A stretch of DNA of 64,000 nucleotides from Candidatus Melainabacteria bacterium. GTDB lineage: Bacteria; Cyanobacteriota; Vampirovibrionia; Obscuribacterales; Obscuribacteraceae. This document shows positions 35,702 to 43,268 of this stretch, piece after piece. Each line of letters starts with the position of its first letter. Within the stretch, counting starts at the first letter, position 1. A program made the translations under genes and the position numbers. The DNA lies in NCBI GenBank assembly GCA_016699165.1, contig CP064963.1:2666001-2730000 (forward strand), written 5' to 3'. The notes under the pieces were generated by a model. It searched no databases and was not told the DNA's origin. It worked only from the letters and a program-made list of their open reading frames with translations.

Positions 35702-35959
35702 TTACGCGGGCTGCGCGAACTCCCCTCTCTCGAACCAGTCGGCGAGTGCCTGGAGGCACGCATCCACATCCTCGCCTTCCGCGACAATTCGGCCCGTTGT
35801 TATCGCTTGCCACTTGGTGGCAGGCGGCTCCTGAACGCTTTGTTCGGGGGCCACCAGGGCGACAACGATGGACGTCTTTGTTACGGGGTCGAATCCGTGA
35901 AGGCACCGCAAGCGGTGCACGCCTTGAGAGAAGTTGATTCGATCCATAACCTTGGTCAT
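35702..35959 (-). CDS. Small hypothetical protein
   Basis: 85 aa, G+C-rich codons, no membrane segment. Begins MTKVMDRINFSQGVHRLRC and has a charged amphipathic C-terminal helix (EGEDVDACLQALADWFERGE). AAAGGAG about 9 nt before the ATG supports the start. No family recognised; context gives no clue. Confidence 0.7.
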   Translation of the reverse strand: MTKVMDRINFSQGVHRLRCLHGFDPVTKTSIVVALVAPEQSVQEPPATKWQAITTGRIVAEGEDVDACLQALADWFERGEFAQPA

Positions 35960-36617
35960 GGGTTAGCTCCTTTGGTAAAGATGGGACGACCCCATCCCGA
36001 GAGGCTCAGCCTAATTGACACCAAGAGATACAACCTCGCGCCGTGCGAAATGATATTTTCTATGAGGCGCTATTTAACTGGATTTTGGTTTGAATGGTTT
36101 TGGTGTCGATAAGTTGAAAATGAATAACTAAGACTTTCATGAAACAGGCTTAATAGTCAAGATGTGATTGATTCCTTGAGGCTTTAAGCCTGGTTTCAAA
36201 AATAAAAAACTCAAATAAAACTTAGCGCAGTTAGCGATAGAAAAAGTTGCGCTATGTACGCTAAGGGAGATGATTGGTAATAGTGTTCAAGAGAATTTGC
36301 GAATTCGGTTTTATCCGTTTTAATAATGTGTTCTAAAAATACCAAGTCCATAAGTACTAGCCACAAGCGCTTTGAAGGACTTATCGAAACGTGTATTTAA
36401 TAAAACACCCCGATTAGCTTTCATGATGGATGTATGAACTAAGTCAGGATTAACTTCTAAAATAGGTGAAAACAGCGATAAGGTTCGCTTATTCACCCCA
36501 GCACGTCTTTTGTTTCTTGTAGGTTTTTCCCCTAGTCAAATTCGAAGTTTTGAAATCACTCTCTGGCTCTTAGAGCCACTGAACTGAGCCTAGGACAAAA
36601 AAGAAAAGGACCATCAA
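35960..36617. other. Divergent intergenic region
   Basis: 658 AT-rich bases, no gene seen. Contains the best YTAGCR element of the window and its inverted partner (36222-36265). Confidence 0.6.
36222..36265. promoter_or_regulatory. Double YTAGCR element in inverted arrangement
   Basis: TTAGCG-CAG-TTAGCG on the plus strand (36222-36236), then, after 10 nt, TTGCGCTATGTACGCTAAG, whose reverse complement is CTTAGCG-TAC-ATAGCG-CAA. Four half-sites, about 350-390 nt before the gene at 36618. Confidence 0.55.
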
Positions 36618-37166
36618 GTGAAGAACGCTACCAACATTACGCTTGGCGTATTCGCCTCTGCGGTGATCGGTGTTCTCTATGCCATCATCGTCAATACCAT
36701 ATTCGACCGCTACATGATCGGCTATGACTTCGGCAGTTCGCTTATCGCTGGAGCCATGTTCGGTTCCTTCATCGGCTTGCCGGTCAGCATGAACTTCCTC
36801 ACTTCTCATGGTTGGCTGGGTACTGCTGCATCTGCAATGGTCATGCTGCTCGTGTCGTCCACCCTCAGCCCTGTTGCAGTCTCGACTCTCGTCGCGCCTG
36901 TTGTCGTCTACGCGGCATTCACCCAGTTGCTCTTGTACTTCAGCAACACCGACTATTTCTCGAAATTCGAGATGTCGGTTTTTCCCACTCTCGCTCTGGG
37001 ATTCCTCATCGGCGCGGGTCTGTATCTGCTGAACACCTACATCGGCTTCAACGCTGGCTTCAAGTGGACGGGATTCTTCATCATCTCGACACTTGGCGCT
37101 TTGTGCGGATTGGCGACAACTTTCACGCTCGTCATTCGCACCATGGATTTTCGCATCCCCTCGTGA
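36618..37166 (+). CDS. Polytopic membrane protein, unrecognised
   Basis: 182 aa with about five to six membrane helices (for example GVFASAVIGVLYAIIV, AASAMVMLLVSS, LGALCGLATTFTLVI). Hydrophobic nearly throughout, with a short charged N-terminus. The start is GTG, with AAAAGGA about 7 nt upstream. First of a run of small plus-strand genes. No family recognised. Confidence 0.75.
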   Translation: MKNATNITLGVFASAVIGVLYAIIVNTIFDRYMIGYDFGSSLIAGAMFGSFIGLPVSMNFLTSHGWLGTAASAMVMLLVSSTLSPVAVSTLVAPVVVYAAFTQLLLYFSNTDYFSKFEMSVFPTLALGFLIGAGLYLLNTYIGFNAGFKWTGFFIISTLGALCGLATTFTLVIRTMDFRIPS

Positions 37167-37272
37167 AGCCTGACTGAATGCAGACCTAAACAGCGGGTCT
37201 AGCCGGTCTGCTTCCAAACTGATCCCGACAATATCTAGAACCAACCGCAAATTCCAAACGGAAAGAAAAAAC

Positions 37273-37674
37273 ATGACCACCCCGACACTCCCTCTTCCGC
37301 AGTACGTCGAAAATGTTCTGACCATCGCAATTCGCAGCGTTCTTCAGGGTCAGGCCTCTGGCGTTCGAATTCGATTCATTGCCGACGACGTCAGGCAACA
37401 GCCGCTGTGGCTGGAATTCGATGCGCTACCTGTGGAAAATAGTGATGCAAGCAACACCGCGCTCGATTATTGGCTGCGGTCCATTGACCCCGATTCGCTC
37501 TTCGGGCAGAACCATAGCTTCAGCCAACAGGACGGCGATGCGTTCAAGCTCATCGAGCCGGCAAAGGCGTATTTGCTCTTGCAACTCGCGAACAAGTCCT
37601 CCATTCAGGTCACGTACAAGTTCAGCTGGTCTGACGCAAGCCCCGACTCCGAGGTGGAGTCTCGTTGGCCGTAG
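37273..37674 (+). CDS. Hypothetical protein
   Basis: 133 aa, soluble, with a DNA- or ligand-independent look: MTTPTLPLPQYVENVLTIAI, then acidic segments (DSDASNTALDYWLRSIDP). GGAAAG before the ATG. Lies 106 nt after the membrane gene with a weak hairpin between (37180-37211), so probably in the same transcript. No family recognised. Confidence 0.65.
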   Translation: MTTPTLPLPQYVENVLTIAIRSVLQGQASGVRIRFIADDVRQQPLWLEFDALPVENSDASNTALDYWLRSIDPDSLFGQNHSFSQQDGDAFKLIEPAKAYLLLQLANKSSIQVTYKFSWSDASPDSEVESRWP

Positions 37675-37829
37675 GGTCGAACAATTAAAGTCTCTTTTGA
37701 TCTCTATCTCTTCCAAACCGAAACAAGCACCTCAAGCGCCACTACCTGAGACGAAGCTTCTCATCTTACAGACACCAGTTGTCTGATGATTATTTTGGCG
37801 CTTGTCGGAAGAACAAATCGGAGCTGTAA

Positions 37830-38078
37830 ATGTGCAATAAAACTGACTCCAGATCGAATGGAACTGTTCAGGCAGTGACAAACGCAGGTTCCTCAGATCA
37901 CGTGAAGCCGGCTTCAACGCTGTGCTTCGAATGTGACTCACCCCTCACGCGAGGAGGTCAAAAATACGGGCCCATTTGCCTCACCTGCAATCCCGAGTTC
38001 GCCCAGCGCTGCAGCGATGTAGGCTGCGGGCGTCTACTCTGGGATTGCCAGTGCATCAATCCACATTCGTGGGAGTAG
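37830..38078 (+). CDS. Small Cys-rich, probable zinc-binding protein
   Basis: 82 aa. Nine Cys, eight of them in the C-terminal 50 residues: CFECDSP, ICLTCNPEF, CSDVGCG, DCQC. The CxxC-x-n-CxxC arrangement is that of a zinc ribbon or double zinc finger, which may bind nucleic acid or protein. GGAG about 6 nt before the ATG. Between two hypothetical genes of the same strand. Confidence 0.7.
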   Translation: MCNKTDSRSNGTVQAVTNAGSSDHVKPASTLCFECDSPLTRGGQKYGPICLTCNPEFAQRCSDVGCGRLLWDCQCINPHSWE

Positions 38079-38088
38079 GCCGGTAGAG

Positions 38089-38135
38089 GTGTGGAGAACT
38101 GTCTTGTTAATTACAAGGCAAGCGGTTCTCCGCAC
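38089..38135 (+). terminator. Hairpin after Cys-rich gene
   Basis: GTGTGGAGAACTGTCTTGT pairs with ACAAGGCAAGCGGTTCTCCG; no T tract, so termination is uncertain. Confidence 0.5.
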
Positions 38136-38182
38136 TATCGAAAACCCAGAAACCAGACAGAGAATACAAAAGGAGACGCAGC

Positions 38183-38479
38183 ATGAATGATGTCGGAACT
38201 GTTCACGGCATATTTACCGTTCTTGGTCTGTTTGCTTTCGTTCTCTGCATTCACCTTGGTCATCGAAAGAAGGTAGACTGGGAGAAAGATTCGAACAATC
38301 GCTGGCTTCATGTCATCGGTAGGTTCAAGTATGTCGCTTTCTTCTTGGCGGTCGCCATTGCAGGCGCGTTCTTCGTCAACGGTTTCTATGCTGTCGGCGC
38401 TTGGATCGCCTGTGTCGGTGCCTTTCTGGACGCCTTCGTCTTCGACTTCATGCCGCGACCTCGCAATCGCGGCTGGTGA
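38183..38479 (+). CDS. Small membrane protein
   Basis: 98 aa with three membrane helices (about 8-26, 50-68, 70-90), a basic cytosolic loop HRKKVDWEKDSNNRW, and a basic tail PRPRNRGW. AAGGAGA before the ATG. No family recognised. Confidence 0.72.
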   Translation: MNDVGTVHGIFTVLGLFAFVLCIHLGHRKKVDWEKDSNNRWLHVIGRFKYVAFFLAVAIAGAFFVNGFYAVGAWIACVGAFLDAFVFDFMPRPRNRGW

Positions 38480-38532
38480 TACCAATTTAGAATCTTCTCT
38501 ACCCCGTTCAACAGCAAAAGAAAGTTCACTAA

Positions 38533-38793
38533 ATGACAGACAACAACGATCTTCCGGTGATCGACTTAACCGGAAAGGCCCCAGTGACCGCCATGTCTCT
38601 GGCCTCAAACACATCTCCGCCGCACTACACTGGCAGCGTGCTCGTCCAGGTCCGGGCCGGCAGCGCCAAGGAAGCGATGGAGTTCGGGCGGAAGCTCAAG
38701 AACTTCAAGCTCGACGAGTCTTACGGTCCCATCGAAATGGGCGGCGGCACCTGGCTGATCAAGGGCACTGCCTCCGGTGAAGTCACGGACTGA
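38533..38793 (+). CDS. Small hypothetical protein
   Basis: 86 aa, soluble, with a beta-alpha-beta looking segment (GSVLVQVRAGSAKEAMEFGRKLKNFKL) and a glycine turn GGGTWLIKG. G+C-rich codons. Ends 40 nt before a strong terminator. No family recognised. Confidence 0.68.
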   Translation: MTDNNDLPVIDLTGKAPVTAMSLASNTSPPHYTGSVLVQVRAGSAKEAMEFGRKLKNFKLDESYGPIEMGGGTWLIKGTASGEVTD

Positions 38794-38831
38794 TCTCCAG
38801 GTCTGTGTTTTGATCGTTGAGTAATGCTAAA

Positions 38832-38868
38832 GGAGGTTGGGGATTTTAACAGTCCCCAACCTCTGCGC
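38832..38868 (+). terminator. Terminator after small gene
   Basis: GAGGTTGGGGA / TCCCCAACCTC perfect 11-bp stem. Confidence 0.7.
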
Positions 38869-38931
38869 ATTCTAATTGGCCTCGCCAAAATTGCAGCTTT
38901 CAATTGGTGCCATATTTTTTAAGCAGGATGT

Positions 38932-38948
38932 TACTAAAACCTATAGTA
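38932..38948. repeat. 17-nt dyad between two convergent terminators
   Basis: TACTAAAACCTATAGTA, 23 nt from the right stem and 70 nt from the left stem. Confidence 0.55.
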
Positions 38949-38970
38949 TTTTTTTGGGAATGAAGAGAGA

Positions 38971-39016
38971 GAGAGGAGAAGGGCTGTTTATAAAACAGCC
39001 ACAACTCCCCTTTCCC
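38971..39016 (-). terminator. Intrinsic terminator of the membrane-paralogue operon
   Basis: GGGCTGTTT / AACAGCC core with GAGAGGAG / CTCCCCTTTC outer arms; T run follows on the minus strand. Nearly identical core to the terminator at 32189. Confidence 0.8.
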
Positions 39017-39017
39017 C

Positions 39018-39377
39018 TTACTTGCCTAGCTTGAGACCGAGATTGTATCCCAGTCCGCCGCAGGCACCGACTCCTGCCATGATAGCGAGGATACTTGCGA
39101 CCAGTCCCGATTCACGGACCCACACCTGAGGCGGAAGTCCGACTGAGACAAAGATTGCCGCAAGGACCGTCAGGATGAACGCAGGCTTCACGAACGACAG
39201 CACCAAATTCGGTGCCGAAAAAGCGACGGTGTACATCGCCACCACGCCGAGAAAAACGCCCATGCCGATGGTCTCGATGGCCCCGGTAGGAATGTGATAG
39301 ACGGTGCTGTTGGCGACCAGATAGGCAGCCGCAGTGAACACCACGCAAAGAATACTGCCGAGAATTCGACCGTTCAT
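39018..39377 (-). CDS. Small four-helix membrane protein, tandem family member 5
   Basis: 119 aa, four membrane helices, MNGRILGSILCVVFTAAAY at the N-terminus and a glycine-rich last helix ending CGGLGYNLGLKLGK. Very similar in plan to the gene just upstream (VNGRLLGGILC.., GGLGFYLGFNL). Its ATG overlaps the stop codon of that gene as ATGA, so translation is coupled. Last gene of the operon. No known family recognised. Confidence 0.78.
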   Translation of the reverse strand: MNGRILGSILCVVFTAAAYLVANSTVYHIPTGAIETIGMGVFLGVVAMYTVAFSAPNLVLSFVKPAFILTVLAAIFVSVGLPPQVWVRESGLVASILAIMAGVGACGGLGYNLGLKLGK

Positions 39378-39742
39378 TTTTGTCTCCTCTTTGTCAGGTT
39401 GAAACCAAGATAGAAACCAAGTCCGCCAAGAGAACCAATCAAAGCCACACAAAGCACGATGCTGAACATCTTTGTCCAACTGTCATCGAACGCACCTTGC
39501 GGTTCGGTCATACCAAAAGCAATCAACATCAAGACCGCAACTGCAAGCGCAGGCTTTGTGATGGAACCTACAAGCGATGGTTTTGAGAAAGCCACGCTGT
39601 AAGTGGCAATCAGTCCAAGTGCAAAGCCGGCTCCAAGGTTTGACCAGTAGAAGGTCGCGCCCGTGAACCAGCTATGCACAAGGAAGAACGCGACGGTTGT
39701 TACCGTCGCGCAAAGGATGCCGCCTAAAAGACGACCGTTCAC
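39374..39742 (-). CDS. Small four-helix membrane protein, tandem family member 4
   Basis: 122 aa starting at GTG (VNGRLLGGILCATVTTVAFF). The start is five bases after the stop of the upstream gene and only a weak RBS is visible, suggesting translational coupling. TM3 contains the shared KPA.. motif (SITKPALAVAVLML) matching SFVKPAFILTVLAA in member 5. The long frame reaching 40138 belongs to the neighbouring gene's other frame. Confidence 0.75.
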   Translation of the reverse strand: MNGRLLGGILCATVTTVAFFLVHSWFTGATFYWSNLGAGFALGLIATYSVAFSKPSLVGSITKPALAVAVLMLIAFGMTEPQGAFDDSWTKMFSIVLCVALIGSLGGLGFYLGFNLTKRRQK

Positions 39743-39747
39743 CGACT

Positions 39748-40122
39748 TCAGTCGCCGATGAACTTGGCAGCAGCAGGCTTGGCGGCGAACTTGTAGCTCT
39801 GACCGCCGATGGCGCCGGTAGCGACCACCGCGAGCGTGGTGATGATGAAGCGCGAAAGGTCGAGACCGCTCGTGCCGAATGCCTGGATCATGACGACCGA
39901 GACGACCGTCCACAGCACAGCCATGGTGCCGATGCCGACAGCCAGGGGGGCGCTTCCTTGACGGATGATGGCGATTGCCGCACCGCAAATGATACCAGCG
40001 GCACCACCGACCATGAGAGCGGGAATCGGGCTGATGGTGCCCATTCCCAGAAGACCGCCGACATAGACGGTCAGGATCATGGCGACTGCGCAGGCGAGAA
40101 TTCCCTTGATTTTGCTGGACAT
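39748..40122 (-). CDS. Small four-helix membrane protein, tandem family member 3
   Basis: 124 aa: MSSKIKGILACAVAMILTVY, glycine-rich second helix (VGGAAGIICGAAIAII), third helix beginning LAVGIGTMAVLW, last helix GAIGGQSYKFA. AAGGAG 6-7 nt before the ATG. The same topology and motif positions as its neighbours though pairwise identity is low. Confidence 0.75.
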   Translation of the reverse strand: MSSKIKGILACAVAMILTVYVGGLLGMGTISPIPALMVGGAAGIICGAAIAIIRQGSAPLAVGIGTMAVLWTVVSVVMIQAFGTSGLDLSRFIITTLAVVATGAIGGQSYKFAAKPAAAKFIGD

Positions 40123-40261
40123 TACTTTTCTCCTTCATGTTTTGGAGTTTAGCTTCGTGCGTTTTGAAGAGATGAATGGCAGTGAGAGAGGAAAAGAAAA
40201 GCGCGACTCAAATCTGTCTTAAGCCGCGGTTGTCGTTCCCTTCTCTCCGTCTTGCAAATTC

Positions 40262-40630
40262 TCAGTCCAGATGCGTCGAGTATCTGAGCTTGCCAGAACC
40301 CCAGCCGTAACCCAATCCCGAAATGGCACCATGAATGATGGCAGCGAGAATGGGTGCGAAAATCACGTACGCACCAACCAGGACGACACCCTGGAAGTAA
40401 ACAACGTAGATCACTTCTGCCAGCCACAAGAGCATGGCCGTTACGATTCCGGTGCTTACCGGATTTTCATCGAGGACGGCACACATAATGCCGATCGCCA
40501 GTCCGGCGACGCCGCCGCCCAGGGCAGAGCCGAGCACATCGGTCGAACCCGTCATGACAAACTGAATGACGGTAGAGGCAACAGCAGCGAAGATGACGCA
40601 AAGGACGATACCATAGAGTTTCTTCAACAT
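40262..40630 (-). CDS. Small four-helix membrane protein, tandem family member 2
   Basis: 122 aa: MLKKLYGIVLCVIFAAVAST, second helix GGGVAGLAIGIMCAVL, third helix VSTGIVTAMLLWLAEV, last helix ISGLGYGWGSGKL. AAGGAGA before the ATG. 139 nt separate it from member 3, the longest gap in the operon. Confidence 0.75.
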   Translation of the reverse strand: MLKKLYGIVLCVIFAAVASTVIQFVMTGSTDVLGSALGGGVAGLAIGIMCAVLDENPVSTGIVTAMLLWLAEVIYVVYFQGVVLVGAYVIFAPILAAIIHGAISGLGYGWGSGKLRYSTHLD

Positions 40631-40667
40631 AGCTTGTCTCCTTCTGTTTTGGGTGTGTGGTGACAGG

Positions 40668-41018
40668 TTAGACGCGGGCGCCCAGCTTGTAGCCGAAACC
40701 AGAGGCAGCACCGATGGCAGACATCACAGCAGCGATCCACACCAGTTCGAGTGAGATAGCGGGCGCTTGAGCGACGCCGATGTAGACGAAGAAGGCTCCC
40801 AGCCCAAGGCAGGTGAACATGGTCACCATCACACCCATGAAGATGGGATTGACGAATTTGAACACGGCACAGCCGATGCCGATGATGAGCCCGCTTACAG
40901 CACTGACAGTGACAACAGCGGGGTAGTTGGCGGTGGTGCCCAGAGCGATGAAATTGCAGATCACCCAGGCGGCGGTGCAGACGGCGGCAGAGGCGAGGAT
41001 TCCGATGAGCTTGTTCAT
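40668..41018 (-). CDS. Small four-helix membrane protein, tandem family member 1
   Basis: 116 aa: MNKLIGILASAAVCTAAWVI, second helix SAVSGLIIGIGCAVF, third helix PIFMGVMVTMFTCLGL, last helix GAASGFGYKLGARV. AAAGGA before the ATG; a longer frame to 41198 reads into the upstream gene. Five such genes follow one another, so the operon looks like the product of repeated duplication. Confidence 0.77.
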   Translation of the reverse strand: MNKLIGILASAAVCTAAWVICNFIALGTTANYPAVVTVSAVSGLIIGIGCAVFKFVNPIFMGVMVTMFTCLGLGAFFVYIGVAQAPAISLELVWIAAVMSAIGAASGFGYKLGARV

Positions 41019-41107
41019 GTGTTGATTCCTTTCATTTGGATGTGCGAGGCAGACAACCTCAAGCGTTCGCACTTGCGCTTTTGGTCTCATTCCAAAATCG
41101 AGAAAAA

Positions 41108-41680
41108 CTAGCGCTCGAAAGCGCTCTTGTAGGCGGCTCTTGCAGTGTGGTCGTAAACGGCACTCAAGAGAAAGGCGCAGACGCAACCGTAGAGGCACTG
41201 CTGCAAGTCGGCTGCCGGAGCTAGCTTAAGTGCAGCGAGCACCGGCTGAAAGATAAAGCCTGCGCACATGGCTGAGAACATTTGCGCTGGAGATTCGCTT
41301 TTCACCGCAGAGACCATGAAGATGGTCGCTGACATGAACGCCGAATAGAAGGCTGCCTGCAGAAGCCCTTCCTTCCAGGTCGGCGCAAAGAGCGGCGCTC
41401 CAAGCAAGAGGCTGATGGCGGCATAAGCGCCGGCACCAATGGCGGTGAACCAGGCCATTCCCAACCATGGATGGCGTCCGGCGAAGAGGGCAGGCAGAAG
41501 CTCGATCCAGACCGAAGTCCAGAGACCGAAAGCTCCGCCGACCAGTGCCCAGACGAACACAGGCGAGAGATCGAAGGTCTTGTACAGCATGAGCTGAATC
41601 AAGACGTATCCAACCGGAGCAAGGACTGCCGACCAGATGATGCTTACCAGAGTGACTCGCCCAATCATCGAGAGCGTCAT
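41108..41680 (-). CDS. Polytopic membrane protein
   Basis: 190 aa, about five to six membrane helices, Trp-rich (VWALVGGAFGLWTSVWIELL). GAGGTG before the ATG. It lies between the GH15-like gene and the five small membrane paralogues and may be an enlarged relative of them, since its first helix and glycine-rich second helix are similar. No family recognised. Confidence 0.73.
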   Translation of the reverse strand: MTLSMIGRVTLVSIIWSAVLAPVGYVLIQLMLYKTFDLSPVFVWALVGGAFGLWTSVWIELLPALFAGRHPWLGMAWFTAIGAGAYAAISLLLGAPLFAPTWKEGLLQAAFYSAFMSATIFMVSAVKSESPAQMFSAMCAGFIFQPVLAALKLAPAADLQQCLYGCVCAFLLSAVYDHTARAAYKSAFER

Positions 41681-41766
41681 TAGAACACCTCATGAGTTAC
41701 GTTGTTGATGGATAGCGAACGGGCAGCCGAATTTCTTCGACTTCCCGCTCCCCACTTAGAGTCGAA

Positions 41767-43155
41767 TCAGGCTGCGGCTCGCGAAGGAGCCGACGCCAGA
41801 TCTTTGTGCTTCTGCGCGACAAGACTGTTGTGCATCTGCACCACAGATAGTGCCAGCATGGACTGTGCCCATGCAAGCGGTTCGTTGGCATCGGGCACCC
41901 ATTCGCCGGTCTTCTGGTCGATGATCCAGGCTTCCGGAATCATCCAGCGCTTGGAGACAGAGGCAAGCGCGCGGTTGAAGTGCATGACCTGCTTGTCGTA
42001 GTACCGGGTTTCGCCGGTGCGCTGGAAAAGCTCGCCATAGATGTACGACATCTGCGGCGAACCGTGACACCACTGCGCTTCGCTGCCACGCGGGAACTGG
42101 CGATTGATGCGCCCATCCCACGTGTCCCACTCGTAGCGAGCGATGCCGATGGGAGCCATCAACACGCGCTCGATGTTCTCGAGGATAGCGACTGTGTTTG
42201 CGTCGTCCAGAATGGGACGACCACAAAACGCCGCCAGCAGAATCGGGTTGATCTGAGCGAGATCGACCTGGCGTTCACCGCCGCCGTCTGCACGGATGAA
42301 TTCCCGAGTGCCGAGCTCACGCAGCCGCTCTTCGCACTTCTGCGCCATCTCCAAAACGCCTTTGGCTTCGTGGAGATAGGTGTTGCCATTGCGCGTAGTG
42401 CGCATCGGCCCATGCTTGAGCATGAAGTCGTACTGCTCGCGGAAGCTGATAAGTGCACACGCGATGCTCGACCAGTGCTCTGCCACGCGATCCTCCCAGG
42501 CGCCCAGGTCGAAGTCGGCCCAGACGTTGATTTTCCAGAAGTAGGCGTGGAGCAGAGTGGCGAAATCGGTCAGTTGCGCCGGGTGCTCACCGTCGGAAAG
42601 CTTCATCCTGCCAGTATTCAAAGCATGGAACAGGAGGAAGTTGATGAAGGACAGTGAATCGTTCTGACCGTGTCCCCACGGGTCGCCGACTTCGTGGAGC
42701 GAAATCGGATTGTAGCGGATATGAGGACGATGGAAGTAGTCCTTGGGATAGCCGCTGTGACCTTCGTGGATAATGTCGAGGAAGCGATGCTCACCCTTCT
42801 GGTGATGGATGACGCTTGCAAGCAAGCCACGCTTCCACTGATCGCCGGGCAAGTTCAGACCGGCATTCAGATCGGGATTCTCGGCGAACGACAACTCAGC
42901 CAAACACTGCATGATGTTGTCGCGATCCCAGTGGAACACGAGCAGCCCGTCGACAGCGTTTTCGAGAGTATGCTCGAGATCGAGCACGCTCACTGCCGAA
43001 TGACCGCCGCTCTTATATCGTCGCACTTTGATTGTGTTGTTGGCGATGAGGGCCTTGCGCACGCAATCGAGGTCGGCGAGGGAATAAGCCGGACGAATCA
43101 GTTTGCCCAGCTCAGCGTTCTGCGCCGTTGAGGCGCTGGAGCTTGTAACACTCAT
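41767..43155 (-). CDS. GH15 / phosphorylase-kinase-alpha-like protein
   Basis: 462 aa, probably an (alpha/alpha)6 barrel of the glucoamylase/PhK family common in cyanobacteria. Family segments: PHIRYNPISLHEV, WGHGQNDSLSFINFLLF, ADFDLGAWEDRVAEHW with the general-acid position Glu 221, and EPLAWAQSMLALS near the C-terminus. No signal peptide, so cytoplasmic. It could act on alpha-glucans or regulate glycogen metabolism; the substrate is not known. First gene of a long minus-strand operon with membrane proteins. Confidence 0.82.
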   Translation of the reverse strand: MSVTSSSASTAQNAELGKLIRPAYSLADLDCVRKALIANNTIKVRRYKSGGHSAVSVLDLEHTLENAVDGLLVFHWDRDNIMQCLAELSFAENPDLNAGLNLPGDQWKRGLLASVIHHQKGEHRFLDIIHEGHSGYPKDYFHRPHIRYNPISLHEVGDPWGHGQNDSLSFINFLLFHALNTGRMKLSDGEHPAQLTDFATLLHAYFWKINVWADFDLGAWEDRVAEHWSSIACALISFREQYDFMLKHGPMRTTRNGNTYLHEAKGVLEMAQKCEERLRELGTREFIRADGGGERQVDLAQINPILLAAFCGRPILDDANTVAILENIERVLMAPIGIARYEWDTWDGRINRQFPRGSEAQWCHGSPQMSYIYGELFQRTGETRYYDKQVMHFNRALASVSKRWMIPEAWIIDQKTGEWVPDANEPLAWAQSMLALSVVQMHNSLVAQKHKDLASAPSRAAA

Positions 43156-43268
43156 CTTAGTGTCCTTTCGTGATGGAGTTAAGTGTTGGGTTGCATTAGC
43201 GAATGGTTAGAACGACACGCGAACCAGCTTTTATACTGAATTCACGCGCGGTTACTCCGAGTTGAATC

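Noticed and set aside
39374..40138. 254-codon minus-strand frame covering two genes
   Set aside because: Its first half runs out of frame through the gene at 39748-40122; the true gene starts at GTG 39742.
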